DNA from: Massiliimalia sp050943535
Lineage (GTDB): Bacteria > Bacillota > Clostridia > Oscillospirales > Ruminococcaceae
Length of the DNA: 64,000 nucleotides
NCBI GenBank assembly: GCA_050943535.1
Contig: JBMNPJ010000007.1
Location: forward strand, 1-64,000
Direction: 5' to 3'
Part shown: positions 36,164 to 44,122 of the stretch, piece by piece
Numbering within the stretch: position 1 is the stretch's first letter
How the letters are laid out: each line of letters starts with the position of its first letter
Program-made: the position numbers and the translations under genes
Notes under the pieces: generated by a model
Told to the model about the DNA's origin: nothing
Seen by the model: only the letters and a program-made list of their open reading frames with translations
Databases searched by the model: none

Positions 36164-37006
36164 TTGAATTCCATTACATCTGATTATCATATACACAGTA
36201 AGCTGTCTCCGGATGCTTCCTGTTCCATGGTTGATTTGTGTAAAGCTGCAGCGGAAAAAGGGCTGACAGAGATTGTCATTACCGATCATTTTGAGTTTTA
36301 CACCCAAAATGTACAGGAAATAATCCGCTCAGAAAAGGTCTATTACTATCCTTTTTCAGAGGATTATCTGGATCAGTATTTTGCAGAGCTGGAGCAGTGT
36401 CAAAATGCAGTAAAAGGACAGATTACTGTCCTGAGCGGCGCGGAGATGGGGCAGCCCTATGTGAACCCGGAATATGCAAAAAAAATCATGAGCCGATATT
36501 GCTGGGACTTTATTATCGGGTCAGTTCACAAGATCAATGACATTGATTTGGGACAGATGGATTATCCTAACATTCCGGTAAAACAGCTTGTAAAAACCAA
36601 TTTGGAATATCTTTATCAGCTGGCAGATCAAGGGGATTTTGATGTGCTGGGACATATTGATTTAATAAAGCGCTATGCTGCCCGAAAAGGAGTTTCTGTT
36701 CATTTGCGGGATTATCCGGACGAGCTTAACCAGATTTTTCGCAGATTGGTAGAACGGGGCAAGGGAATCGAGATCAATACTTCTGGTCTGCGTCAGGAAG
36801 CGGCAGAAGCACTTCCCTCTGTGGAAGTGTTAAAGCTGTACCGTCAGGCAGGGGGAGAAATTGTTACTGTCGGTTCGGATGCCCATATTTTAGATCATTT
36901 GGGAAAAGATTTTTCGGTTGTGGAAGATATGCTAACACAGGCAGGGTTTTCTTACCTTACTCATTACCGCAGCCGTGTTCCTCAGTTTATTCCGTTAGGA
37001 AGGTGA
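36164..37006 (+). CDS. PHP-domain phosphatase, histidinol-phosphatase-like
   Basis: 280 residues of the HisK/HisJ-type PHP family: N-terminal metal site DYHIHSKLSPDASCSM, VITDHFEFY, GAEMGQPY, the IIGSVHKIND segment, LGHIDLIKRY and the C-terminal GSDAHILDHLG. It would remove phosphate from histidinol phosphate or another phosphomonoester using three metals. No his genes are near, so the substrate is uncertain. The start is TTG 36164, preceded by GAGGTGA. Confidence 0.85.
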   Translation: MNSITSDYHIHSKLSPDASCSMVDLCKAAAEKGLTEIVITDHFEFYTQNVQEIIRSEKVYYYPFSEDYLDQYFAELEQCQNAVKGQITVLSGAEMGQPYVNPEYAKKIMSRYCWDFIIGSVHKINDIDLGQMDYPNIPVKQLVKTNLEYLYQLADQGDFDVLGHIDLIKRYAARKGVSVHLRDYPDELNQIFRRLVERGKGIEINTSGLRQEAAEALPSVEVLKLYRQAGGEIVTVGSDAHILDHLGKDFSVVEDMLTQAGFSYLTHYRSRVPQFIPLGR

Positions 37007-37013
37007 ATGCGTG

Positions 37014-37649
37014 ATGAAAAACCAAGAATTGATTGAAAAAACATTGTCCAATTTAAGAAAAAACCAGATGGATGCCCGTTATGTTCAAAACCGGGAAGAA
37101 CTGCTTCGTGTTTTAGATGAGCTGATTCAGCCAGGCGACACAGTTTCTTTCGGCGGTTCCATGACCTTATTTGAAACCGGTACCATGGATTATCTGAAAC
37201 GGTTGGAAGAAGAACAGAAAATTGTATTTTTAGATCGCAACCGGCCGGGCATAACCCCTCAGCAGGTACAGGAAATTTATCATCAGGCATTTTCTGCGGA
37301 TGTTTATTTTACTAGTTCCAATGCCATTACATCAGATGGATATCTTTATAATGTGGATGGAAACGGAAACCGTGTAGCGGCCATGATTTACGGCCCCAAA
37401 AGCGTAGTTGTCATTGCGGGGTGCAACAAGCTGGTAGAAACCAAAGAAGACGCAGTAAAACGTCTGGAACAGTGTGCGGCCCCTGCCAACGCCAAGCGGC
37501 TGAACATGAACACTCCTTGTGCGAAAACAGGTGTTTGTGCTCACTGCATGGTGGAAGACCGCATTTGCAGCAACTATGTATGGTTTGGCAGACAGCGGAC
37601 ATTAAACCGCATCAAAGTAATTCTTGTTGGAGAAGAATACGGTTATTAA
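37014..37649 (+). CDS. LUD-domain protein (LutC/DUF162-like)
   Basis: About 211 residues. NQELIEKTLSNLRKNQMDARYV, the GDTVSFGGSMTLFETG loop, and DVYFTSSNAITSDGYLYNVDGNGNRVAAMIYGPK are the LUD core related to LutC of lactate utilisation and to CoA-transferase folds. The C-terminal CAKTGVCAHC...CS Cys cluster may bind metal. No lutA/B is present. ATG 37014 is preferred to GTG 37011 for spacing from GGAAGGTGA, which includes the stop of the PHP gene; the two are cotranscribed. Confidence 0.85.
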   Translation: MKNQELIEKTLSNLRKNQMDARYVQNREELLRVLDELIQPGDTVSFGGSMTLFETGTMDYLKRLEEEQKIVFLDRNRPGITPQQVQEIYHQAFSADVYFTSSNAITSDGYLYNVDGNGNRVAAMIYGPKSVVVIAGCNKLVETKEDAVKRLEQCAAPANAKRLNMNTPCAKTGVCAHCMVEDRICSNYVWFGRQRTLNRIKVILVGEEYGY

Positions 37650-37650
37650 T

Positions 37651-37690
37651 AAACCAGCGGCCTGGATATTCCAGACCGCTGGTTTATGTT
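37651..37690 (+). terminator. Terminator after the LUD gene
   Basis: AAACCAGCGG-C-CTGG pairs with CCAG-A-CCGCTGGTTT around ATATT, followed by ATGTTTTT. Confidence 0.8.
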
Positions 37691-38345
37691 TTTACAATTT
37701 GCCGCCGGGCGGGCAGTGCCCGATGCAAATGTCCTTTGGCATTTACTTTGTTAGTAAAGCGGAAAGTATTAGGTAATTTGCACTCAGCCGATAGAACACG
37801 AATAAAGTGTCGTTGCTTCACTGCCAGGTGGTTGTTCATTTTCTTCCGGGTAGAACCCGGCATCAACCGCCTACAGTATGTACTCTGTCAGTAAAGCGGA
37901 AATTATTTATCCTTTTGTTTTACTTGTGGGCTAACGCCGCCCACACCCGCGCCCTATTTTCTGAGGCCAGAAAACAGGGGAAAAGAGCCTTCCTCAAGCG
38001 CCGCCGGACGGTGTCCGAAGACAATCGCCTTCGGCACGAACTTTGTCAGCAAAGCAAAAACACTAGGCAATTTGCACTCAGCTGACAAAATACGAGCGTA
38101 GCGTTATTGGGTGCGGCAACTTGCCGCCGGCTTTAACTCCCCCTACGCCGCAAGATGCGGCTACCCCCTCATTACTGTTTCCGAAAATATTGTTTGGGTA
38201 TACAGCACTGTAGTATTAACGGGTTTTATCTGTTACTGCACTACAATATCAAAATTGTATGTCCTAAGCAAAAGCAGCCACAGGTTTATTGGGTGGTAAA
38301 TTGTTTACACTTAATTAATAGAGTACGAACGTAGTGTCATTGCCC
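37691..38345 (-). repeat. Long structured repeat, copy E (downstream of sigE)
   Basis: About 650 bp, running from the LUD terminator to 21 bp past the sigE stop. The 37790-38345 part is a direct, highly similar copy of 40262-40815 (copy F). It contains the GTGGGCTAACGCC...CCCACACCC module, hairpin CCCTATTTTCTG/CAGAAAACAGGG (37952-37963/37968-37979), CGCCTTCGGC, and two TACGA(A/G)CGTAG modules. Short open frames inside resemble those in copy F but lack ribosome binding sites. No gene is seen in this 715-bp gap. Confidence 0.8.
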
Positions 38346-38365
38346 CACCGCTAAGTGACCGTTTG

Positions 38366-39079
38366 TTAAATCACTTTTTCCAGTTCTGTTTTTAAATGCC
38401 GGATAATCCGCTTTTCCAAACGAGAAATATAGGACTGGGAAATGCCGATGAAATCCGCCACTTCTTTTTGGGTCATCTCTTTGCCTCCGGATAATCCAAA
38501 CCGCATCTGCATAATCTGTTTTTCTCTGGGGTTTAGGTGATCTACGCATTTTCTCAGCAAATCCTTTTCCACCTGGGTTTCAATTCCCCGGTTGACACAG
38601 TCATTGTCGGTTCCCAGCACATCGGATAGCAAAAGTTCGTTGCCGTCCCAGTCTACGTTTAAAGGCTCATCAATGGAAATGTCGTTTTTGCTTTGGGTAT
38701 TTTTCCGAAGATACATTAAAATCTCATTTTCAATGCACCGGGAAGCGTAGGTCGCCAGTTTGATTTTCTTTTCCGGCGAAAAGGTGTTTACTGCCTTAAT
38801 CAGTCCAATGGTGCCGATGGAAACCAGATCTTCGACACAAATGCCTGTGCTTTCAAACTTTTTGGCAATATACACCACCAGTCTTAGGTTATGTACAATC
38901 AGCATTTCTTTGGCGGTATCCGGATCGGTATTCAGTTTTTGAAAGACAATTTCTTCCGCTTCTTTGCTTAAGGGAGCCGGCAGCGTTTGCGGGCCGTTGA
39001 TATAGTGAATGGTCTGATACATTCCCAGTTTTTCCAATGTGATTAAAATTCTTGACTGAATGACTTTCATGAACTGCAT
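38366..39079 (-). CDS. sigE: Sporulation sigma factor sigma-E
   Basis: 237 residues, mother-cell sigma factor of early sporulation. The N-terminal ~25-30 residues would be the pro-region removed by SpoIIGA. Region 2 runs VHNLRLVVYIAKKFESTGICVEDLVSIGTIGLIKAVNTFSPEKKIKLATYASRCIENEI, and region 4 LNPREKQIMQMRFGLSGGKEMTQKEVADFIGISQSYISRLEKRI. Length equals the family norm. GAGGAG lies 6 bases before the ATG. It follows spoIIGA by 51 bp, the conserved order, but sigG does not follow; repeat copy E does. Confidence 0.96.
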   Translation of the reverse strand: MQFMKVIQSRILITLEKLGMYQTIHYINGPQTLPAPLSKEAEEIVFQKLNTDPDTAKEMLIVHNLRLVVYIAKKFESTGICVEDLVSIGTIGLIKAVNTFSPEKKIKLATYASRCIENEILMYLRKNTQSKNDISIDEPLNVDWDGNELLLSDVLGTDNDCVNRGIETQVEKDLLRKCVDHLNPREKQIMQMRFGLSGGKEMTQKEVADFIGISQSYISRLEKRIIRHLKTELEKVI

Positions 39080-39130
39080 AACAATCTCCTCGATTTTCTA
39101 AATTTAGTCTTTATTATATTTGGCGCCGGA

Positions 39131-40060
39131 TCAGCGGCTTTCACAGGCAGGCACAGGCGGCTGTCTGGACGGTGTTCCGCAGGAGGGGGATCCCAGTACC
39201 TGGGGGCCAATCAGCGCCGAAAAACTGCCGTCCTGGGACAGGGGATGGGTTACCATGCCAACCAGTACAGAATATCCTCCTTTTGCTGCACCGGACAGGA
39301 TTTCAAATTCTTCTGGCTGAAATACAATGGTGGTGCTCTGACCAGCTACAGTATGTAATGGGATCAGCCGAAAACAGTGCTTTAAGCTTGGGTTTTGGAT
39401 ATGGTACAAAGACAGGTCTTTCAAACAGGGAATAATGTCTTTGGGAAACAGTGGCTTTAGGGCATCCAGTTCACAGATCACCACCGGAAGTCCGGTTAAA
39501 ATATCGGACAAATGATTTCCTGTATCCATCAAGGCGCTGACCAGAACCTCGTTTCCTTTCCATTTAATTTTTATAGAAACCCGGTCTTCTTGGGGAACTC
39601 TATGATCCATAAACCGGCTGATTACCTGGAGCAAAAGGTAGGACAGGATGGTTGCCGCAGCCAGGGTAAGCGCCGAAATCTGAAAATACACACTGCCATT
39701 TCGGAACACCATATGAGCAGGGGTGACCAAATACCAAACACCAAACATGACTCCTGCAAAAACAAAGTTTACTGCATAAAAACAGACTGTATTTTTTAAA
39801 AAAGCCCGCAGCGGTCTGCCCCGAAAGGCGATTGCTGTCAATACCAGGGCTAATAACAGTTTTTCCGACTGGAGCATCCATGCCGGAAGCTGAGGGAACA
39901 GTATCACCATCGAGCACAATCCTCCCACACAGGAAGCCAGCCAGATCCGCACGGCAGAAAAGGGCAGTTTTAACATCCTCTGCACCGAGCGGAGCAGAAA
40001 ATAGGTGACAAACAAATTGATGAGAATTAGTACGTCTAAATAAATGGTTGGCTCATCCAT
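39131..40060 (-). CDS. spoIIGA: Sporulation sigma-E processing peptidase SpoIIGA
   Basis: 309 residues: five hydrophobic segments in residues 1-150 anchor it in the septal membrane, and an aspartic-protease domain follows with the active-site Asp179 in LMDTGNHLSD (Asp183 in B. subtilis). GPQVLGSPSCG near the C-terminus is poorly conserved. It cleaves pro-sigma-E when activated by SpoIIR from the forespore. AAAAGGAG precedes the ATG. Upstream lies a Spo0A-like palindrome, then repeat copy F. Confidence 0.93.
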   Translation of the reverse strand: MDEPTIYLDVLILINLFVTYFLLRSVQRMLKLPFSAVRIWLASCVGGLCSMVILFPQLPAWMLQSEKLLLALVLTAIAFRGRPLRAFLKNTVCFYAVNFVFAGVMFGVWYLVTPAHMVFRNGSVYFQISALTLAAATILSYLLLQVISRFMDHRVPQEDRVSIKIKWKGNEVLVSALMDTGNHLSDILTGLPVVICELDALKPLFPKDIIPCLKDLSLYHIQNPSLKHCFRLIPLHTVAGQSTTIVFQPEEFEILSGAAKGGYSVLVGMVTHPLSQDGSFSALIGPQVLGSPSCGTPSRQPPVPACESR

Positions 40061-40100
40061 GATCCATCTCCTTTTTATTTCTCATATTGCCGCAGATATC

Positions 40101-40132
40101 ATCATACTATGAATCTGCGACAAAAATTGTCG
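40101..40132 (-). promoter_or_regulatory. Putative Spo0A-dependent promoter of spoIIGA-sigE
   Basis: Minus-strand TATGAT (40106-40101) as -10; about 10 bp upstream the palindrome CGACAA-AAA-TTGTCG (40118-40132) gives inverted sites close to the 0A box TTGTCGAA. In B. subtilis the spoIIG promoter also has 0A boxes instead of a well-placed -35. Confidence 0.5.
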
Positions 40133-40136
40133 GAAG

Positions 40137-40890
40137 TTGTCCGGCCGGGCAGTGCGCCGCCGGACAGTGTCCGGAGCCAACCGGCGAAGCGCCGGAGCAA
40201 AAGACTTACGGCACGTATCCTGTCAGGAAAGCGGGAATATCAGGTGATTTTCTTTCAACTGACATAACACGAACAAGGTGTTATTGCTCCACCTCCAGGT
40301 GGTTGTTGATTTTCTTCCAGGTAGAATCCGTCATCAACCGCCTACAGTGTGTACTCTGTCAGTAAAGCGAAAATTATTTATCCTTTTGTTTTACTTGTGG
40401 GCTAACGCTGCCCACACCCGCGCCCTATTTTCTGAGGCCAGAAAACAGGGAAAAAGAGCCTTCCTCAAGCGCCGCTGGACGGTGTCCGGAGACAATCGCC
40501 TTCGGCACGTACTCTGTCATTAAAGCGAAAACATTAGGCAATTTGCACTCAGCTGACAAAATACGGGCGTAGCCGTTATTGGGTACGACAACTTGCCGCG
40601 GGCTTTAACTCCCTCCTACGACCCCCTCATCGCTGTTTCCGAAAGTATGGTATGAATAATATCTTATTATGGTTTAAAGAAGTTTTATCTGTTGCTGTAC
40701 TACAATATCAAAATTGTATGTCCTAAGCAAAAGCCGTCACAGGTTTATTGAGTGGTAAATTGTTTGCACTGAATTAATAAAGTACGAACGTAGTGTCATT
40801 GCCCCACCGCCAGGTGGTCATTGGGTGCGGCAGCTTGCCGCTGCGGGTGTGGTCAGCGGACAGCGTCCGCCATAAGCCTACATACTAGTT
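40137..40890 (-). repeat. Long structured repeat, copy F (upstream of spoIIGA)
   Basis: About 750 bp. The 40262-40815 part is near-identical to copy E, with hairpin CCCTATTTTCTG/CAGAAAACAGGG (40423-40434/40439-40450). Its left edge has CCGGACAGTGTCCGG and GGCGAAGCGCC palindromes, and its right end holds GGTGTGGTCAGCGGACAGCG. No gene is credible in this 836-bp gap; short frames here lack ribosome binding sites. Confidence 0.8.
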
Positions 40891-40897
40891 ATCTGCC

Positions 40898-41161
40898 TTA
40901 GTTTTCCTCTTTTAAACAGGGATATAAATCTTCTGCTGCCAGCCAGCGGGGATGAGAAAATTCCGGCCAAAATGGGGTTCTCAACCGATCTGGCTGACAG
41001 TAATGATGATCTTCCTCAAAGTCATCTTTGTGATGGCAGCAGTGGGAATGAGGTTGTTCCAAAATCGGATCAGGGGCTTTTTCACAGGAACAATCCTGTT
41101 CCCGGGATTCATCATGATAAGACATGTCGCTGCAAATTTTGTGGTGATGCTGACAAGACAT
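40898..41161 (-). CDS. Small His/Cys-rich, probably metal-binding protein
   Basis: 87 residues with 11 His and 8 Cys, clustered as CQHHHKIC, CSCE, HSHCCHHKDD and EEDHHYC; the last third is Trp/Pro-rich (RTPFWPEFSHPRWLAAEDLYPC). I do not recognise a family. No signal peptide. A clear AAGGAG site lies 8 bases before the ATG, which supports a real gene. It is divergent from a YtaF-like membrane protein, and a palindrome (41194-41209) lies in its leader. Metal storage, chaperoning or spore coat are all possible. Confidence 0.65.
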   Translation of the reverse strand: MSCQHHHKICSDMSYHDESREQDCSCEKAPDPILEQPHSHCCHHKDDFEEDHHYCQPDRLRTPFWPEFSHPRWLAAEDLYPCLKEEN

Positions 41162-41193
41162 AAATATTTCTCCTTTCTAGACAGAAAGCTGCC

Positions 41194-41209
41194 CATAGGG
41201 TATCCTATG
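41194..41209. promoter_or_regulatory. Palindrome upstream of the His/Cys-rich gene
   Basis: CATAGG-GTAT-CCTATG, with outer CAGAAA/TTTCTG (41182-41187/41211-41216), 33 bp from the start codon. Could be an operator for a metal-responsive repressor; no named consensus fits. Confidence 0.4.
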
Positions 41210-41354
41210 TTTTCTGCTGCCAAAAGGTGCACAGTTTGTATGTGTTTGATTTAGGAATATTTTTCGCCGTTTTATCTTTATGCAAAAACTGGCTTGTCTG
41301 ATTCCCAAAAAACGCAGGAACCAAACTCAAACGCTGAGAATACACTGTTTTTAG

Positions 41355-41999
41355 GTGCGAAAGGCGGTGAAGAGTTTGTCTTTTGGTGAAATACTGCTGT
41401 TGGCGATGGCGCTGTCCGCAGATACCTTTTGGGCGAGTTTTGCCTATGGGACAGAAAAAATAAAAATTCCTCCACGATCCATTGTCATCACCAATCTGAT
41501 TGGAAGCGGGATTTTGTTTTTGGCCGCTTTGCTGGGAACGGTGCTGGGATCCTGGTTTCCTTTGGGGTTTTCGGAACAAATCAGCTTTTGGATTCTGTTT
41601 TTGTTGGGAATCGTCAAACTGTTTGACAGTACCTTAAAAGCATGGCTTCGAAAACAGAATTTTTCTCCCAAAAGCCTGCGGTTTTCTCTGTTTCATTTGT
41701 GTTTTATCCTTCAGGTGTATGCAGATCCCAAAGAGGCGGATCAGGATAAATCCCGCTCTTTGTCATTGGGGGAATGCTGTTCTTTGGCAGTGGCTTTGTC
41801 CTTGGATGGGTTTGCCGCTGGATTTGGGGCAGGCACAGCAGGCGCGTCGTTAGGCTTATTGTTTTTGTGTAATTTTCTATGTGGGATTTTGTCCATGGGA
41901 TGGGGCGCCTTTTTCGGTGATCGGGCAGCGGAAAAAATCTCTGTGGATATCTCCTGGCTGGGCGGACTGCTTTTAATTGTGCTGTCCTTGTTGCGCTGA
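41355..41999 (+). CDS. YtaF-like / MntP-superfamily membrane protein
   Basis: Up to 214 residues with about six TM helices. FGEILLLAMALSADTFWASFAYG and LAVALSLDGFAAGFGAG are the paired Asp-containing repeats of the YtaF/MntP (DUF204) superfamily; between them lies a charged loop DPKEADQDKSRS. YtaF is a sporulation membrane protein of unknown function in Bacillus; MntP exports Mn2+. The start is unsure: GTG 41355 lacks a site, TTG 41376 has AAAGGCGGTGA 5 bases upstream. Confidence 0.78.
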   Translation: MRKAVKSLSFGEILLLAMALSADTFWASFAYGTEKIKIPPRSIVITNLIGSGILFLAALLGTVLGSWFPLGFSEQISFWILFLLGIVKLFDSTLKAWLRKQNFSPKSLRFSLFHLCFILQVYADPKEADQDKSRSLSLGECCSLAVALSLDGFAAGFGAGTAGASLGLLFLCNFLCGILSMGWGAFFGDRAAEKISVDISWLGGLLLIVLSLLR

Positions 42000-42087
42000 T
42001 ACAAAATCCTACAGGATTCTTTAGTGACCTTTTTTCCGCTTTCTCTGCTATACTAAGTTTAGTTGTATTTTAAGGGGATGAAACAAC

Positions 42088-42528
42088 ATGAAAGAGAAAG
42101 CGGGGGGAAAATCTATGTGGGTTGCATTTGCGTTATTGTCTGCGGTATTTGCGGCGCTGACCTCTATTTTGGCAAAAATCGGAATTGAGCAGATGAATTC
42201 CAATCTGGCTACCGCCATCCGAACTGTGGTGGTTTTGATTATGGCATGGGGACTGGTCTTTTTCACAGGGGCGCAGTCCGGCATCAGCAGTATTGGTGTC
42301 AAAAGCTGGGTGTTTTTAATCCTTTCCGGGATTGCCACAGGGCTTTCCTGGCTGTGTTATTACAAGGCACTGCAAATTGGGGATGCTTCCAAAGTAGTGC
42401 CCATTGACAAATTCAGCGTGGTCGTCAGCATGGTTTTGGCATTTGTGATTTTAAAAGAAGCCCTTACCTGGAAAACAGTGCTGGGAGGCATTTTGATTAC
42501 AGGCGGAACCCTACTGATGATTTTGTAA
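42088..42528 (+). CDS. EamA-domain half-transporter
   Basis: 146 residues, one EamA (DMT) repeat with about five hydrophobic segments: MWVAFALLSAVFAALTSILAKIGIEQMNSNLATAIRTVVVL and the C-terminal VPIDKFSVVVSMVLAFVILKEALTWKTVLGGILITGGTLLMIL. Full transporters have two repeats, so this one would dimerise. Substrate unknown. AAGGGG lies before the ATG; TATACT at about 42049 may be its -10. Confidence 0.85.
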   Translation: MKEKAGGKSMWVAFALLSAVFAALTSILAKIGIEQMNSNLATAIRTVVVLIMAWGLVFFTGAQSGISSIGVKSWVFLILSGIATGLSWLCYYKALQIGDASKVVPIDKFSVVVSMVLAFVILKEALTWKTVLGGILITGGTLLMIL

Positions 42529-42570
42529 AATAAAGACCATGGCATATTAAAACAGGAGCATCCGAAAAAG

Positions 42571-42919
42571 ATAATGTAACCTTAGTTTACGACTATCTCC
42601 TGGGGCGGTGTGCAGTTATTTACTAAGCTAGCAGAACACGAGTGTAGCATCATTGGGTGCGGTACCTTGCCGCTGCAGGTGTGGTCATCGGGCACTGCCC
42701 GCCGTAAGCCCCCAGGCGGCACCTGGGAGCAATCGCCTTCGGCGCACACTCTATTCGTAAAGCGGAAATCGTAGGTTTTTATTACTTAACCAACAGGATA
42801 CTAACGTAGTGTCATTTGTTCCGGATCTTAGTCGGTGTCTCCGACGGTCTAAGGGGTTGACACCCCTTAGATATCCCAAAAAGACAAAAATTTGTATAAT
42901 TTTTTGTTGTAATATACTT
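42571..42919 (+). repeat. Structured intergenic repeat, copy G
   Basis: Contains GGTGTGGTCATCGGGCACTG...TAAGCCCCC, CGCCTTCGGCG, the CTAACGTAGTGTCA module, hairpin CTAAGGGGT/ACCCCTTAG (42849-42857/42862-42870) followed by CCCAAAAAG, and the terminus GTAATATACTTTAT near 42919. Left of it a half terminator (ACAGGAGCATC at about 42560) matches the left arm of the terminator to its right. Fills most of the 537-bp gap. Confidence 0.7.
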
Positions 42920-42932
42920 TATTGACAAACTG

Positions 42933-42971
42933 ACAGGAGCATCTCAAAAAGGTTGGGTGCTCCTGTTTTTT
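42933..42971 (+). terminator. Terminator next to repeat copy G
   Basis: ACAGGAGCA (42933-42941) pairs with TGCTCCTGT (42958-42966), then TTTTTT. Probably ended the EamA transcript before the repeat arrived. Confidence 0.75.
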
Positions 42972-43066
42972 AGGTCAAAAATCAAATTGTTTTGCCAAAA
43001 TGGACGCAAAACAGTATAATAGAGATACAATCAATCTTCCAGGTAAAACAGAAGGGAAGTGTTTTT

Positions 43067-44122
43067 ATGTCACAAATGATGAAAGCGGCAGTCTACCACG
43101 GAGACGGAATCATAAAGCTTGAAGATCGTCCGATCCCCACGGTGATCCATCCTCAGGACGCAGTGGTTCGTGTCATACTGTCTACCATCTGTACCAGTGA
43201 TTTACATATTAAAAATGGCTTTGTTCCCAGAGCAAACAAAAACATTGTTTTGGGACATGAATTTGTAGGGGAAGTGGTCAGCACAGGCAGTCAGCTGACC
43301 CAGCTGAAACCCGGCGACCGGGTGGCAGCAAACTGCATTACCTTTTGCGGAGAATGCCGGTACTGTAAATCCGGCTTTATCAATAACTGTGTCAAAGGCG
43401 GCTGGGAATTGGGCTGCCGCATTGACGGATGCCAGGCAGAATATGTGCGGGTACCCTTTGCCCATACAGGACTGACCAAAATTCCTGACGCAGTATCCTA
43501 TCGCTCCGCCCTGTTTACAGGGGATATTCTGTCCAGCGGATATTTTGGGGCAGAGCTGTGCCAGATTCAGCCTGGGGATACCGTTGCTGTTTTGGGAGCA
43601 GGTCCTGTGGGGCTGTGCGCCCTGCAGTGCGCCAAGCTGTTCGGCGCTTGCAAGCGGATTGTGATTGATGTTGACCAGCACCGTTTAGACCTGGCGGTGA
43701 AACACGGTTTGTGTGAATATGCGGTCAACGCAGTTTCTGCCGATCCGGTGAAAGAAGTCATGGCAATCACTCAGGGACAGGGAGCAGATGGGGTGATTGA
43801 AGCGGCCGGAGGAAAGGATACCTTCCAGACTGCCTGGAAAATTGCCCGTCCCAACAGCGTGGTGGCCATTGTGGCCATGTATGAACAGGATCAGGTGCTT
43901 CCTTTGCCCAGCATGTACGGCAAAAACCTGATTTTTAAAACAGGGGGAGTGGATGCGGTTCACTGCCAGCGCTTATTAAATCTCATTGAGGCAGGGCAGA
44001 TCAACACCGACCTGCTCATTACCCATCAGGCGCCTTTAAATGAGATTATGGAAGGGTACCGCATTTTTGAAAACAAGCAGGATGGCTGCATGAAATGGGT
44101 TGTGACACCGTATGAGCATTAA
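43067..44122 (+). CDS. Zinc-dependent medium-chain alcohol dehydrogenase
   Basis: 351 residues. Catalytic zinc ligands: Cys in TICTSDLH and GHEFVGEV; the structural zinc site CGECRYCKSGFINNC; and the NAD-binding GAGPVGLCALQ. Close to threonine-dehydrogenase/sorbitol- or butanediol-type dehydrogenases that oxidise secondary alcohols. Substrate unknown. ATG 43067 has AGAAGGGAAG upstream; a longer in-frame start at 42992 has none. Its end overlaps the cca start by 11 bases. Confidence 0.9.
   Translation: MSQMMKAAVYHGDGIIKLEDRPIPTVIHPQDAVVRVILSTICTSDLHIKNGFVPRANKNIVLGHEFVGEVVSTGSQLTQLKPGDRVAANCITFCGECRYCKSGFINNCVKGGWELGCRIDGCQAEYVRVPFAHTGLTKIPDAVSYRSALFTGDILSSGYFGAELCQIQPGDTVAVLGAGPVGLCALQCAKLFGACKRIVIDVDQHRLDLAVKHGLCEYAVNAVSADPVKEVMAITQGQGADGVIEAAGGKDTFQTAWKIARPNSVVAIVAMYEQDQVLPLPSMYGKNLIFKTGGVDAVHCQRLLNLIEAGQINTDLLITHQAPLNEIMEGYRIFENKQDGCMKWVVTPYEH

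Noticed and set aside
37691..40890. CRISPR array in the repeat-rich gaps
   Set aside because: Repeats are long, modular and irregular; there are no short regularly spaced repeats with unique spacers and no cas genes.
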